Below are positions 1 through 7,566 of a DNA stretch of 64,000 bases, piece by piece (within the stretch, counting starts at the first letter, position 1; each line of letters starts with the position of its first letter). The notes beneath the pieces are model-generated. The model did not search any database. It was not told where the DNA came from and was given only the letters and a program-made list of their open reading frames with translations. Source of the DNA: Synechococcus sp. RedBA-s (lineage in GTDB: Bacteria; Cyanobacteriota; Cyanobacteriia; PCC-6307; Cyanobiaceae). Location of the stretch: assembly GCF_024345495.1 (NCBI RefSeq), contig NZ_JAGQBF010000007.1, forward strand, positions 38,155 to 102,154, written 5' to 3'. Made by a program: the position numbers and the translations under genes.

Positions 1-405
1 CATACTGATTTCTATGCCCGTTTCGCCAGCCCCGGCATCGTGCTCGCAGGCTATGACCCGGATCCCGAATCCTATGACCACGAGATTACGAAGCGGCATC
101 TGGAGATTCTCCGGGCTGCCGCAGATGCAGGCGGCCGCAAACTGGAGGTCATCGTTCTCGAAGGGCCGACGACCATCCGCGAGGCCTACGCAACAGACGA
201 GTTCGCGGCTGGCTACATCGGCTTTTATGTGTGCAATGCGGCCGTCATCATGCAGGAGTTCGGCGACGCGCAAGCCGACCTTGCCGCCAAGAAAGCCTTG
301 GAGAAGGCGTTCCCCGACCGGGTAATTGAACAGGTTGCCATTGACGGCATCGCTGCGGGTGGAGGTAGCATTCACTGTGCTACGCAACAAGAGCCGGCGG
401 CCTAA
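1..405 (+). CDS. Agmatine deiminase family protein, 3' end only
   Basis: The reading frame is open from base 1, so the 5' part lies outside the window; 134 C-terminal residues are visible. The segment around YICNAAVIM-like text (seen as GFYVCNAAVIMQEFGD), the PDR segment and the final GGGSIHC motif match the C-terminal catalytic region of agmatine deiminase / peptidylarginine-deiminase-like guanidino-hydrolases, where this last cysteine is the nucleophile. These enzymes convert agmatine to N-carbamoylputrescine in the cytosol. The stop codon lies inside the start of an attC-like site, which is usual for integron cassette genes. The ATG at position 40 is internal, not the start. Confidence 0.8.
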   Translation, partial: HTDFYARFASPGIVLAGYDPDPESYDHEITKRHLEILRAAADAGGRKLEVIVLEGPTTIREAYATDEFAAGYIGFYVCNAAVIMQEFGDAQADLAAKKALEKAFPDRVIEQVAIDGIAAGGGSIHCATQQEPAA

Positions 406-459
406 CAAGAGCATGCAGCTGACTGCGCCTCACGCCGCAGCTGATGCTGGGCGTTGGAT
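400..459 (+). repeat. attC-like integron recombination site 1 (60 bp)
   Basis: The site opens with GCCTAAC (400-406), fitting the R'' consensus RYYYAAC, and closes with GTTGGAT (453-459), fitting R' GTTRRRY. Between them an 11-bp imperfect inverted repeat pairs AGCATGCAGCTG (410-421) with CAGCTGATGCT (438-448), leaving one unpaired G at 415. That is the extrahelical base expected of folded attC. The length equals the classical 59-base element, and the upstream gene ends inside it. Consensus and fold are seen directly; recombination activity is inferred. Confidence 0.85.
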
Positions 460-472
460 TGACGGAGAAGCT

Positions 473-1243
473 GTGGGATCGTGGAGTCCTGGCGAGTACA
501 TGCGCTTCGGCGACGAGCGAACCCGACCGTCGGTCGATCTCGCATCGCGCATCGCTGTCGAGCGTCCTGCGACCGTCATCGATCTGGGGTGCGGACCGGG
601 GAACAGCACGCGGGTGCTGCGGCAACGCTGGCCCGAGGCGCATGTGGTCGGGCTGGACAGCTCGCCTGAGATGATCGATGCCGCTCGCGCTGACGAGCCG
701 TTCGAAGAGTGGATCGTCTCGGGCATCGAGGACTGGGCCCCCTCGGCCGGCTTCGACGTCGTGTTCTCCAACGCGGCTCTCCAGTGGTTGCCTGATCACT
801 GCGCACTCGTCGAACGACTGTTCCGGGCCGTCGCGCCCGGCGGTGCGCTCGGCTTCCAGATCCCCAGCGCTGACTTCGCCGCCGTCCGCCACCTCATTCA
901 CGGCATCGCGCTCGACGGTCCGTGGACACCTCGGATGTCGGGGCCGCTCGGCGAGCTCACGATGGAGCCGCCGGGCCTGTACTACGACTGCCTCAGCCCG
1001 CACGCCCGTTCCGTCGACATCTGGGAGACGGAGTATTTCCACGTCATGGATTCGTCTGCGGCGATCGTGGACTGGATCGCGAGCACAGGCCTACGTCCGT
1101 TCCTGGCTGCTCTCGAGTCGGAGGATGAAACGCGGATGTTCGTGTCGCGTCTGAGCGAGATGGTGCGCCAGACGTATCCGCCGCAGAAGGACGGACGCGT
1201 GCTGTTTCCCTTCAAGCGGACGTTCGTGGTGGCATACCGCTAG
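473..1243 (+). CDS. SAM-dependent methyltransferase, Tam-like (cassette gene)
   Basis: A 256-aa class I methyltransferase. Motif I is VIDLGCGPGNST, followed by an acidic loop VVGLDSSPEMI and the FSNAALQWLPDH segment, all typical of trans-aconitate 2-methyltransferase (about 250 aa). These enzymes use S-adenosylmethionine; the substrate here is not proven. I chose the GTG at 473 because GGAGAAG lies six bases upstream and the following SWSPGEYMRFGDERTRP matches the family N-terminus. The open frame back to 326 runs through an attC site and is not coding. The gene nearly fills one cassette between attC-like sites 1 and 2. Confidence 0.82.
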   Translation: MGSWSPGEYMRFGDERTRPSVDLASRIAVERPATVIDLGCGPGNSTRVLRQRWPEAHVVGLDSSPEMIDAARADEPFEEWIVSGIEDWAPSAGFDVVFSNAALQWLPDHCALVERLFRAVAPGGALGFQIPSADFAAVRHLIHGIALDGPWTPRMSGPLGELTMEPPGLYYDCLSPHARSVDIWETEYFHVMDSSAAIVDWIASTGLRPFLAALESEDETRMFVSRLSEMVRQTYPPQKDGRVLFPFKRTFVVAYR

Positions 1244-1255
1244 CGCTTGCCCGCT

Positions 1256-1354
1256 GTCCAACAAGCGTATCAACCTGAAGAATCGGCGTGTGAGGTATTC
1301 TCGGGTCGCAACGCTGCGGGGCCGGATTTGCAGATTATACGGAACACGTTATAC
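1256..1354 (+). repeat. attC-like integron recombination site 2 (about 99 bp)
   Basis: R'' is GTCCAAC (1256-1262) and the best R' is GTTATAC (1348-1354), which has one mismatch to GTTRRRY. GCGTATCAACCTGAAGAATCGG after R'' pairs imperfectly, with bulges, with a segment at about 1322-1342 before R'. GTCCAAC also pairs 6 of 7 with GTTGGAT, the core bounding the other end of this cassette, as expected if the two joined in a circular cassette. The weak R' match makes this site less certain than site 1. Confidence 0.68.
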
Positions 1355-1423
1355 GGATCCAATCCAGACATCTGTGATTTTCTCTGATATACTTCCATCC
1401 CATGGTGACTCGGGGATTTATCC

Positions 1424-1822
1424 ATGGGCGCACGCGACATCATTGCTCATCCGGTGCATCTGGGTCTTGGCGCAACTGCCGAAGTTGAACCATTGTTCAC
1501 CGGTGCAATAAGTTGGTACGAGGAATACATAAGCCGGCATGCAGATGATGGCGCTGAGGGGCGTCTCGTGAGCATGCACAAATTCAACGTTTCGTGGGAT
1601 TCGTGGGAAATGCACCCGCATGGAAGCGAAGTCATTCTATGCACGTCCGGATCAATGATCCTCCATCAAGAGGATCCTGATGGTTCTCGTTCGGCCGTAA
1701 CATTGGGTCCTGGCCAGTACGCAGTCAATACTCCTGGCACCTGGCACACGGCTGACGTGGAGCACGAGGCATCAGCAGTGTTCATTACCGCAGGATTGGG
1801 CACTCAGCACCGTCTGCGATAA
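1424..1822 (+). CDS. Small cupin-domain protein (cassette gene)
   Basis: A 132-aa single-domain cupin. The region EMHPHGSEVILCTSGSM gives the metal-binding HxH...E motif, and PGQYAVNTPGTWHTAD gives the second cupin motif with its histidine. The predicted product is a soluble beta-barrel, probably metal-binding; enzymatic and non-enzymatic members cannot be told apart here. It starts with ATG 70 bases after attC-like site 2 and ends about 60 bases before site 3, so it is the only gene of its cassette. No operon partner is visible. Confidence 0.72.
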   Translation: MGARDIIAHPVHLGLGATAEVEPLFTGAISWYEEYISRHADDGAEGRLVSMHKFNVSWDSWEMHPHGSEVILCTSGSMILHQEDPDGSRSAVTLGPGQYAVNTPGTWHTADVEHEASAVFITAGLGTQHRLR

Positions 1823-1883
1823 GAAGGGTGTTTCACACGTGCGAGTCTTTCCCCATGGCCTAGTCTGGGGAGACATGAAGTAC

Positions 1884-1972
1884 CGTAAACATCAAGATAC
1901 ATCTGACACGCCCCCTAAAGAGCTTTGATGTCTACCAAGGATTCTTGCGTTCAAGTGATCTTGGCGTTAGGC
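1884..1972 (+). repeat. attC-like integron recombination site 3 (about 89 bp)
   Basis: The downstream core GCGTTAGGC (GTTAGGC at 1966-1972) is a perfect R' box. TCAAGATACATCTGA (1892-1906) pairs with TCAAGTGATCTTGG (1951-1964) with one bulged A at 1899. The AAC at 1888-1890 then pairs with GTT at 1966-1968 after equal two-base spacers on both arms. The remaining bases of the R'' box (CGTAAAC) fit RYYYAAC poorly, so the 5' border is approximate. Confidence 0.65.
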
Positions 1973-2000
1973 GTTGTTAGAGCACTCTTATGAGACACGT

Positions 2001-2243
2001 ATGCGGGTATTCGCTCTGTTACTCCTCTGCACGATGGCCGCTTGCAGTTCCAAGCCTCCGGAATCTACCTACATTATTAATGGCACTAGACTTGAACGCG
2101 TAGCTTCGATCTCAAAACTCCTCAGTAAGACTGCCCCCCTACCAAGTGCGCTGTTAAACGCCCACTTCGTAGAGGAGCAGACGGGCGATGGCCGAGTCGG
2201 TCCCTCGGACTTTGCGCCGCATGCGGACGCCTTCTGGCTATAA
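2001..2243 (+). CDS. Small predicted lipoprotein of unknown function (cassette gene)
   Basis: An 80-aa product with a short signal peptide, MRVFALLLLCTMAACSS, whose MAAC matches a lipobox; the mature protein would start at the cysteine and be lipid-anchored. I do not recognise the rest, which contains a Gly/Asp-rich GDGRVGPSDF stretch. An in-frame ATG at 1974 lies at the attC border; the one at 2001 fits the signal peptide better. Small exported proteins are common cargo of integron cassettes. No attC follows the gene before IS debris begins, so the cassette is probably truncated and the protein may have lost its natural C-terminus. Confidence 0.55.
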   Translation: MRVFALLLLCTMAACSSKPPESTYIINGTRLERVASISKLLSKTAPLPSALLNAHFVEEQTGDGRVGPSDFAPHADAFWL

Positions 2244-2276
2244 AACCATGACTATGATCACCACAATGACTTCAGC

Positions 2277-2858
2277 TCAACACAACTGATGGTCAGTGAT
2301 TCGGATCATCCCGGCGATCAGTCTCATCGCTTTCCCGCAAGACTGACAGAGAACCGGTGATCGTTGCAGGGTGAGTCGTTGCGACGGTATAGGAACCCTG
2401 AGCACAAGCTGCAACAGCTGAACCAGCCGCTTGCAGTTCGCATGCAGAAGGGCATAATCCCGCACGCGCCGAAACCGCCGTGGCAGCACGTGCCTCAGCA
2501 GTCGCCAGAGAAACTCGGCACCTGGCAACGTGCGGATCCGCTCTTGGCCCCGGTTGTCCTTGTAGCGGAAGCTGACCTCCCAGCGCTGTCAGCAATACTA
2601 TCCTTCTCTGTTAGAACGCCCCGATAGAGATAGCGACCCAGATAAACGAGGGCTTGTTCTCCGTGGCCGACATCCGTGCAGTCCACCACCCATTCATTCG
2701 GGAGCTGTTCATCGCAGCGTAAACCCGCCAGTCGTAGGGCCTCAAAGCATTTGGCGCGGAAGACCCTCGCCAGATTGTTGGCCCAGAAGAGAACCTTTCC
2801 CTTCTTCTCGCGCCACTCTCTGCTCTGCTGGTTGATTGCGCCTGCGGGCACAATCAGA
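2277..2858 (-). pseudogene. IS91-family transposase remnant, frameshifted and truncated
   Basis: On the minus strand one frame gives LIVPAGAINQQ, ALVYLGRYLYRGVL and related text, then loses homology near 2580. A second frame resumes with SFRYKDNRGQERIRTLPG, FLWRLLRHVLPRRFRRVRDY, CKRLVQLLQLVLRV and a CQSCG zinc knuckle. These are successive conserved blocks of IS91-type (HUH/Y1) transposases, so one frameshift separates them. The N-terminal half, including the expected HUH motif and catalytic tyrosines, is missing because the IS1595-like element begins at 2859. The gene cannot make an active transposase. Confidence 0.82.
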
Positions 2859-2880
2859 CTTGATTAGGTAGCAAGCTCCG
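2859..2880. repeat. Left terminal inverted repeat of the IS1595-like element
   Basis: This 22-bp repeat matches the inverse of 3623-3644 at 19 positions, with mismatches in the GGTAGCA / GCTAGCT part. It directly abuts the IS91 remnant. Confidence 0.75.
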
Positions 2881-2931
2881 TCAGCCGGCTTTGTCGCATA
2901 AGCTGGTACAGATGTACCATAAGTGCCTGCC

Positions 2932-3639
2932 ATGGCCATGAGTCGGATTCAGTTCCAGGCCGACCTGTCGCTGCCCAAGTTCATCTACCTCTCTCCACTC
3001 GCTCTGAGGCGCCATCTCGGCGTGAACTACCGCACGGCATGGCTGGTTCACAACAAGATCATGCAGGCGATGAAGGAGCGGGATGGGGCCTATGTCCTGC
3101 GGGGAAAGGTACAGGTGGATGCTGCCTGCCTTGGCGGAAAACGGTGTGGTGGCAAGCCTGGTCGTGGATCAGAGAACAAGGTGCCGATCGTCGCGGCCGT
3201 CTCTCTCGATGATGCGGGCCACCCCAGGCCCATGAAGCTTGCCACCGTGGCCACGTTCTCCTTTGCCGCCATCGCTGATTGGGCACAGGATTCACTGTCG
3301 ATAGGATGTGAGGTGATCTCCGATGGGCTGGCCTGCTTCCGCGCCGTGACAGAAGTCGGTTGCCTGCATCAAGCTGTGGTGGTGAAAGGGCGCCATCCCA
3401 ATGAACTGCCAGAATTCCGTTGGATCAACACGGTGCTGAGCAACTTGAAATCCAGCTTCAGTGGCACCTCCCATGCCCTGAAATTCGATAAGTACGCTGA
3501 TCGCTACCTGGGTGCCTTCAATTACCGCTTCAACCGGCGCTTCAACTTGGCAGCGATGACCGAGCGTGTGGTTCATGCCATCTGCAGCTGCGACGCACGG
3601 CCGGAACGCGTCCTGAACAGTGCGGAGCTAGCTAGCTAA
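2932..3639 (+). CDS. IS1595-family (ISXO2-like) transposase with internal deletion
   Basis: This 235-aa DDE transposase has the family blocks LRRHLGVNYRTAWLVHNKIM, VQVDAACLGG, GRGSENKVPIVAAVSL, EVISDGLACFRAV and LPEFRWINTVLSNLKSSF. Its N-terminus MAMSRIQFQADLSLPKF matches the start of full-length members, but the next residues jump straight to the helical block before the catalytic domain. About 80 residues containing the CxxC zinc ribbon and the first DNA-binding region are therefore missing without loss of frame. VDDAY, usual at the first catalytic aspartate, reads VDAAC. Probably inactive. ATG 2923 is an alternative start. Confidence 0.8.
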   Translation: MAMSRIQFQADLSLPKFIYLSPLALRRHLGVNYRTAWLVHNKIMQAMKERDGAYVLRGKVQVDAACLGGKRCGGKPGRGSENKVPIVAAVSLDDAGHPRPMKLATVATFSFAAIADWAQDSLSIGCEVISDGLACFRAVTEVGCLHQAVVVKGRHPNELPEFRWINTVLSNLKSSFSGTSHALKFDKYADRYLGAFNYRFNRRFNLAAMTERVVHAICSCDARPERVLNSAELAS

Positions 3640-3644
3640 TCAAG
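3623..3644. repeat. Right terminal inverted repeat of the IS1595-like element
   Basis: This 22-bp repeat, inverted relative to 2859-2880, contains the transposase stop codon (3637-3639). It ends 14 bp from the PhoH-like gene's stop codon. Confidence 0.75.
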
Positions 3645-3657
3645 AGGGTTGAAGCAC

Positions 3658-5043
3658 TCAGAGCAGATTGGCCGCCAGCTCCGCCAGGGGGGAGCGCTCC
3701 CCTTTGAGCAGGGTGACGTGGCCCGCCAGCCGTTGCCCCTTGAAACGCTCCACCAGCCAGGTGAGGCCGTTGCTGTCGGCATCCACGTAGGGGTTGTCGA
3801 TCTGATACGGATCGCCGGTGAAGACGATCTTGGTGCCCTCTCCCACGCGGGTCACGATCGTTTTCACCTCATGGGGCGTGAGGTTCTGGGCCTCATCCAC
3901 CACCATGTACTGGCGTGGGATCGAGCGGCCACGGATGTAGGTGATCGCCTCCACCTCCAGCAGGCCCATGCCCTTGAGGTCAGACCAGTTGCTGCGGGGA
4001 GCACGGCTGGTGCGCATGCTGCCCTGGGACGCATCCTCGCCACCGAGCAGGTAGTCGAGATTGTCGATGATCGGCTGCATCCAGGGGCCCATCTTCTCGC
4101 CCAGATCACCGGGCAGGAAGCCGATGTCCTTGCCCAGGGGAATCACCGGCCGGGTCACCAGCAGGCGGTCGTAGAGGTGATCGTCGGCCACCTGATGCAG
4201 CCCCGCGGCTAGGGCCAGCAGGGTCTTGCCGGTGCCGGCCTTGCCCACCAGGGTCACCAGGCTGATGGCCGGATCCAGCAGCAGATCCAGGGCGAAAGTC
4301 TGCTCCCGGTTGCGGGAGCTGACGCGGCCGAGCTTGATCCGGCTCGCCTTCTGCAGGGGCCGCAGTCCCCTGGCGGTGCCATCCGCCCGCGCCAGCAGGG
4401 TGTGCTGGGGTTGGCTGGCATCCACCAGGGTCACCCCTTCGTTGGCCAGGAGCGGCGGCTGGGGCGGCAGTCGCGGCGGCAGCTCATCGAGGTCGAGGGA
4501 TCCCTGGTGGTGCAGCTGATCGATCTGCGCCGCCGTGACCACCCACTCGCAGAAGCCCGGGTAGAGGTCGGCGATCGCCACCTTGTCGGTGCTGTAGTCC
4601 TGGGCGATCAGGCCCACCGCATCGGCCTTGATGCGCAGGTTGGTGTCCTTGGTCACCAGCACCACGGGGGGGTGGTTGCCCATCACGTCCTGGAGGCGCT
4701 GCTCCAGCGCCACCGCCAGGATGTTGTTGTCGCCATTGCCGGATTTCAGCTCCGGCGGCAGCTGGGCGAGGGTTTCGTTGCGGCAGAACACCACCTTGAG
4801 CAGGCCGTGGTGCTCCGCATTGATCTCCACCCCCTCGGAGAGATTGCCCTTGCCGCGAAGCTCATCGAGCAGGCGGGAGGTCTGGCGGGCATTGCGGCCC
4901 CTCTCGGAGGAATCACGCTTGAAACGGTCGATCTCCTCGACCACCTCGATCGGGATCACCACCGTGTTGTCTTCGAAGCGGGTGATCGCCAGGGGATCGT
5001 GCAGCAGCACGTTCGTATCGAGAACGAAGGTCTTCTTCATCAC
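3658..5043 (-). CDS. PIN-domain PhoH family ATPase (YlaK-type)
   Basis: A 461-aa fusion protein. Residues 1-150 form a PIN nuclease domain with FVLDTNVLLHDP and spaced acidic residues (VVEEIDRF). Residues about 230-461 are a PhoH P-loop ATPase with GKAGTGKT (Walker A), VVDEAQNLTPHE (Walker B region) and FTGDPYQIDNPY. PhoH2-type PIN-PhoH proteins are reported to be RNA helicase/ribonucleases. The ATG at 5043 is the start; ATG follows in the next codon. This is the first core gene right of the IS element. A large open frame on the opposite strand is only an antisense shadow. Confidence 0.88.
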   Translation of the reverse strand: MMKKTFVLDTNVLLHDPLAITRFEDNTVVIPIEVVEEIDRFKRDSSERGRNARQTSRLLDELRGKGNLSEGVEINAEHHGLLKVVFCRNETLAQLPPELKSGNGDNNILAVALEQRLQDVMGNHPPVVLVTKDTNLRIKADAVGLIAQDYSTDKVAIADLYPGFCEWVVTAAQIDQLHHQGSLDLDELPPRLPPQPPLLANEGVTLVDASQPQHTLLARADGTARGLRPLQKASRIKLGRVSSRNREQTFALDLLLDPAISLVTLVGKAGTGKTLLALAAGLHQVADDHLYDRLLVTRPVIPLGKDIGFLPGDLGEKMGPWMQPIIDNLDYLLGGEDASQGSMRTSRAPRSNWSDLKGMGLLEVEAITYIRGRSIPRQYMVVDEAQNLTPHEVKTIVTRVGEGTKIVFTGDPYQIDNPYVDADSNGLTWLVERFKGQRLAGHVTLLKGERSPLAELAANLL

Positions 5044-5151
5044 CCGCGCCGCAATGGCCAGAAGTTGAACCTAGGCCGCAGCGGTGTCCACCCCACCAGC
5101 GCCTGGCACCAGACACGATCTACGCTCCCGCAGACCCGGCGCCCCTGCCCC

Positions 5152-6375
5152 TTGCCGTCCCTGCCTCCATTGCTCTGCGCCCTGCTCTTGCTGGCGCTGC
5201 TCTTCGGCCTCACCCTGCTCTGGCTGGAACTGCGCCACCGCCTCAGGCCGGCCTCGCCCTTGCGCCTGAGCTCCGGCCCCTGGACCACCCGCTGGAACAA
5301 CAAGGGCGCGGTCACGCTGGAGGGCAGCTTCCGCATTGCCAACCCCCATGGCCGCATGGAGGTGATGGTGCCCGAGCTGCAGCTGCGCCCCACCGTGCTG
5401 GGTCGCCAGGACCTCTCCCGCCTGCAGGTGAGCGCAACGGTTGTGGCCGACCACCCCGACGAACCCTCTCGGCCCGATGGCTACTGGGCGGCTTACATCG
5501 TCAAGGGGCACAAGAGCACCCAGTTCAGGGCCACGGTGCACGTCAATCTGCCGGGCACAGGAGCCCATGGTCCGAGCCCCGAGGAGCGTCACACCCAGCT
5601 GCAGGAGCTGCTGGACACCCTCTGGCTGGAGGTGATCTGGATCAACTACGGGCCCTTCGGACGGCTGGAGCGCCGCGAGGGCTTCTTGGTGCCGGTGCGC
5701 CATCCTGCACCGCTGGATCCGGCCACCGCCGTCTGGCGCGAAGGCGATCGCTGCCGGGTGCTGCCGGTGCCCACCCACCTGCTGGGGGTGCTGGATGATC
5801 CCGCCGAGGTGCTCAGCCGCTATGCCGGGCCGGTGCTGCGTCCCGGTGACATTCTCACCATCGGTGAAACGCCCCTGGCGGTGATCCAGGGCCGCTACCA
5901 GCACCCCTCGATGGTTCAGCCCTCCTGCCTGGCCCGCCTGCTCTGCCGCGTGTTTCATCCCACCAGCAGCCTGGCCACGGCCTGTGGCCTCCAGACCCTG
6001 ATCGACGCCGTCGGGCCGGCGCGGGTGCTCTGCGCCTGGCTGGCCGGCAGCCTGATGAAACTGGTGGGCAGCAAGGGCGGCTTCTACCGCCTCGCCGGAG
6101 ACCAGGCCCGCCTGATCGATGACATCACCGGCACCACCCCCCCCTACGACCAGACGATCGTGCTCGGCCCCGATCAGCCCGAACGCAGCTGCCAGGAGCT
6201 GGCCCAGGCCCTGGGGGTGCCGGTGGCGGTGGTGGATGTGAACGATCTCGGGCGGGTCAAGGTGCTGGCCTCCAGCGCCGGCTGCGACGAGGACCTGCTG
6301 ATGCGTGCCCTGCGGCCCAACCCCGCCGGCAACGCCAACGAACGCACACCCCTTGTGCTGGTGCGACCCGCCTGA
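5152..6375 (+). CDS. Membrane-anchored F420-0:gamma-glutamyl-ligase-like protein (cyanobacterial)
   Basis: About 407 aa. An N-terminal membrane segment (LLCALLLLALLFGLTLLWL) is followed by a long soluble domain with RPGDILTIGETPLAVIQGRY and GGFYRLAGDQARLIDDITG, which resembles cyanobacterial proteins annotated after the CofE (F420-0:gamma-glutamyl ligase) fold. Cyanobacterial F420 use is uncertain, so the true substrate is unknown. No ATG or GTG sits near the homologous N-terminus, so a TTG at 5152 was chosen; TTG 5170 or an upstream TTG are alternatives. The frame is open to 4402 only because it runs antisense to the PhoH-like gene. Confidence 0.6.
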   Translation: MPSLPPLLCALLLLALLFGLTLLWLELRHRLRPASPLRLSSGPWTTRWNNKGAVTLEGSFRIANPHGRMEVMVPELQLRPTVLGRQDLSRLQVSATVVADHPDEPSRPDGYWAAYIVKGHKSTQFRATVHVNLPGTGAHGPSPEERHTQLQELLDTLWLEVIWINYGPFGRLERREGFLVPVRHPAPLDPATAVWREGDRCRVLPVPTHLLGVLDDPAEVLSRYAGPVLRPGDILTIGETPLAVIQGRYQHPSMVQPSCLARLLCRVFHPTSSLATACGLQTLIDAVGPARVLCAWLAGSLMKLVGSKGGFYRLAGDQARLIDDITGTTPPYDQTIVLGPDQPERSCQELAQALGVPVAVVDVNDLGRVKVLASSAGCDEDLLMRALRPNPAGNANERTPLVLVRPA

Positions 6376-6408
6376 ACGCCCAGGCGTCCTTGTCTCGCCC
6401 CGATAAAG

Positions 6409-7566
6409 TTGATCATCAGCGGTTCTTCCGTGCGTCACCCAACCCCAACCCGTTCTCCGGGAGGTGATTCACTCACCGGCCCAGGGGACGTGCAGGTCGA
6501 CCCCCTGCAGGGTTGGATGTTGCCGCATCTGCAGGATGCCGCCGTGCTGGATCTGCAGCCCCTGCTGCAGAAGGCCCTGTTGCTGCAGACCCCGGAGCGG
6601 CTGCTGAGCCGGCTGGTGCGCCGTCCGCCCCTGGCGCCTGAAGTGCTGGTGGCCCACAGCGGCGGCGTTGGTCTGCTGGGCCTCTGCGTGATGCGGCGAC
6701 TCAACCGCAGCGGCAGTTGCTGGGGAGTGGAGGAGTTGCGGCTCTGCCGCGGCGCCCTGAGTGAACCGGGTTCCCCCAGCTCCAGGCAGGTGGAAGGGGC
6801 CCTGCTGCGCGAGGCCCTGCACTGCTGTCCGGGGGCTTCCAGCTGGATCACCAGGGTGGCCGCGGGTCACCAGGACCGCCTGGCCCTGCTGCGGGAGCAG
6901 GGGTTCCAGCCCCTGCTCCAGGAGACCCTCTGGTACTGGGAACCGGATCCCGCCGGCGCCAGCCCGCCGGCAGCCGTGCCTCCCAGCGACGAGCTGCAGT
7001 TGCGGCCCCTCAACCACCGCAGCGCCCCCCTGCTCTGGCACCTGGAGCAGGCCACCTGCCCGGCCCAGTTGCGCCAGTTGCTGGATCGCCGCATCGAGGA
7101 CGTGCTCGATCAGAGCGAAGGCCGAGGCCTGCTCTGGGTCGACACCAGCCGCCAGCAGGCCGTGGCGGCGGTGCGGCGGCTGAAAAACCTCCGCCTCGGT
7201 CCAGCGGAGCTGGAGGTGAGCCTGCACCCCGGTTGGTCCCACCTACATGGCCCCGCGCTGGCGCGGCTTGCGCTGCAGCAGGCGGGCGGACTCTCGCCCC
7301 TGCGCCTGCGCAGCGACAGCGACGACCAAGATCGCGAACACTGGCTCAGTGAGCTCGGAGCGGTGGCGGAGGGGGAGGAGCTGCTGATGGCCCGCAGCGT
7401 CTGGCGGCGCCAAGAGGCGCGCCAGCTCAGCCGCCAGTCCTGGCGGCTCGACACCGTGCTCGACCCCTTCAAGCCCCGCCGGCGCCCCGTACCCACCCCG
7501 CTACAGCGGGGCGTGGCCGCCCACCACGGGGCCCAGCCCCACCAGGCCCTGGGCAGCGGCCGTTGA
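6409..7566 (+). CDS. Conserved cyanobacterial protein, possibly GNAT-type acetyltransferase
   Basis: A protein of up to 385 aa. The middle part (PEVLVAHSGGVGLLGLCVMR... VEGALLREAL... HQDRLALLREQGFQPL) has the spacing of a degenerate GNAT fold: a strand, a helix rich in Arg/Leu, and a late loop before a GF motif. The acetyl-CoA pyrophosphate loop is not clear, so activity is uncertain. The TTG at 6409 opens the frame; GTG 6430 is equally plausible. Its stop overlaps the start of ruvX by three bases, indicating co-transcription. Confidence 0.55.
   Translation: MIISGSSVRHPTPTRSPGGDSLTGPGDVQVDPLQGWMLPHLQDAAVLDLQPLLQKALLLQTPERLLSRLVRRPPLAPEVLVAHSGGVGLLGLCVMRRLNRSGSCWGVEELRLCRGALSEPGSPSSRQVEGALLREALHCCPGASSWITRVAAGHQDRLALLREQGFQPLLQETLWYWEPDPAGASPPAAVPPSDELQLRPLNHRSAPLLWHLEQATCPAQLRQLLDRRIEDVLDQSEGRGLLWVDTSRQQAVAAVRRLKNLRLGPAELEVSLHPGWSHLHGPALARLALQQAGGLSPLRLRSDSDDQDREHWLSELGAVAEGEELLMARSVWRRQEARQLSRQSWRLDTVLDPFKPRRRPVPTPLQRGVAAHHGAQPHQALGSGR

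Larger units (their letters stand above)
2859..3644 (+). mobile_element. IS1595 (ISXO2-like) insertion sequence, degenerate
   Basis: The element is bounded by 22-bp imperfect terminal inverted repeats: CTTGATTAGGTAGCAAGCTC at 2859 and the inverted copy ending at 3644, matching at 19 of 22 positions. It carries one transposase gene whose stop lies inside the right repeat. The flanking octamers (2851-2858 and 3645-3652) differ, so no target-site duplication remains, which points to a deletion or rearrangement after insertion. Cassette and IS91 debris lie to the left; core genome starts on the right. Confidence 0.75.

Noticed and set aside
326..472. N-terminal extension of the methyltransferase
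   Set aside because: It crosses the attC-like site and the end of the deiminase gene, and lacks the family sequence; GTG 473 with a good ribosome-binding site is better.
4402..5151. Long open frame upstream of the CofE-like protein
   Set aside because: It is antisense to the PIN-PhoH gene and its His/Gln/Arg-rich text has no domain; GC-rich codon bias keeps the opposite strand open.
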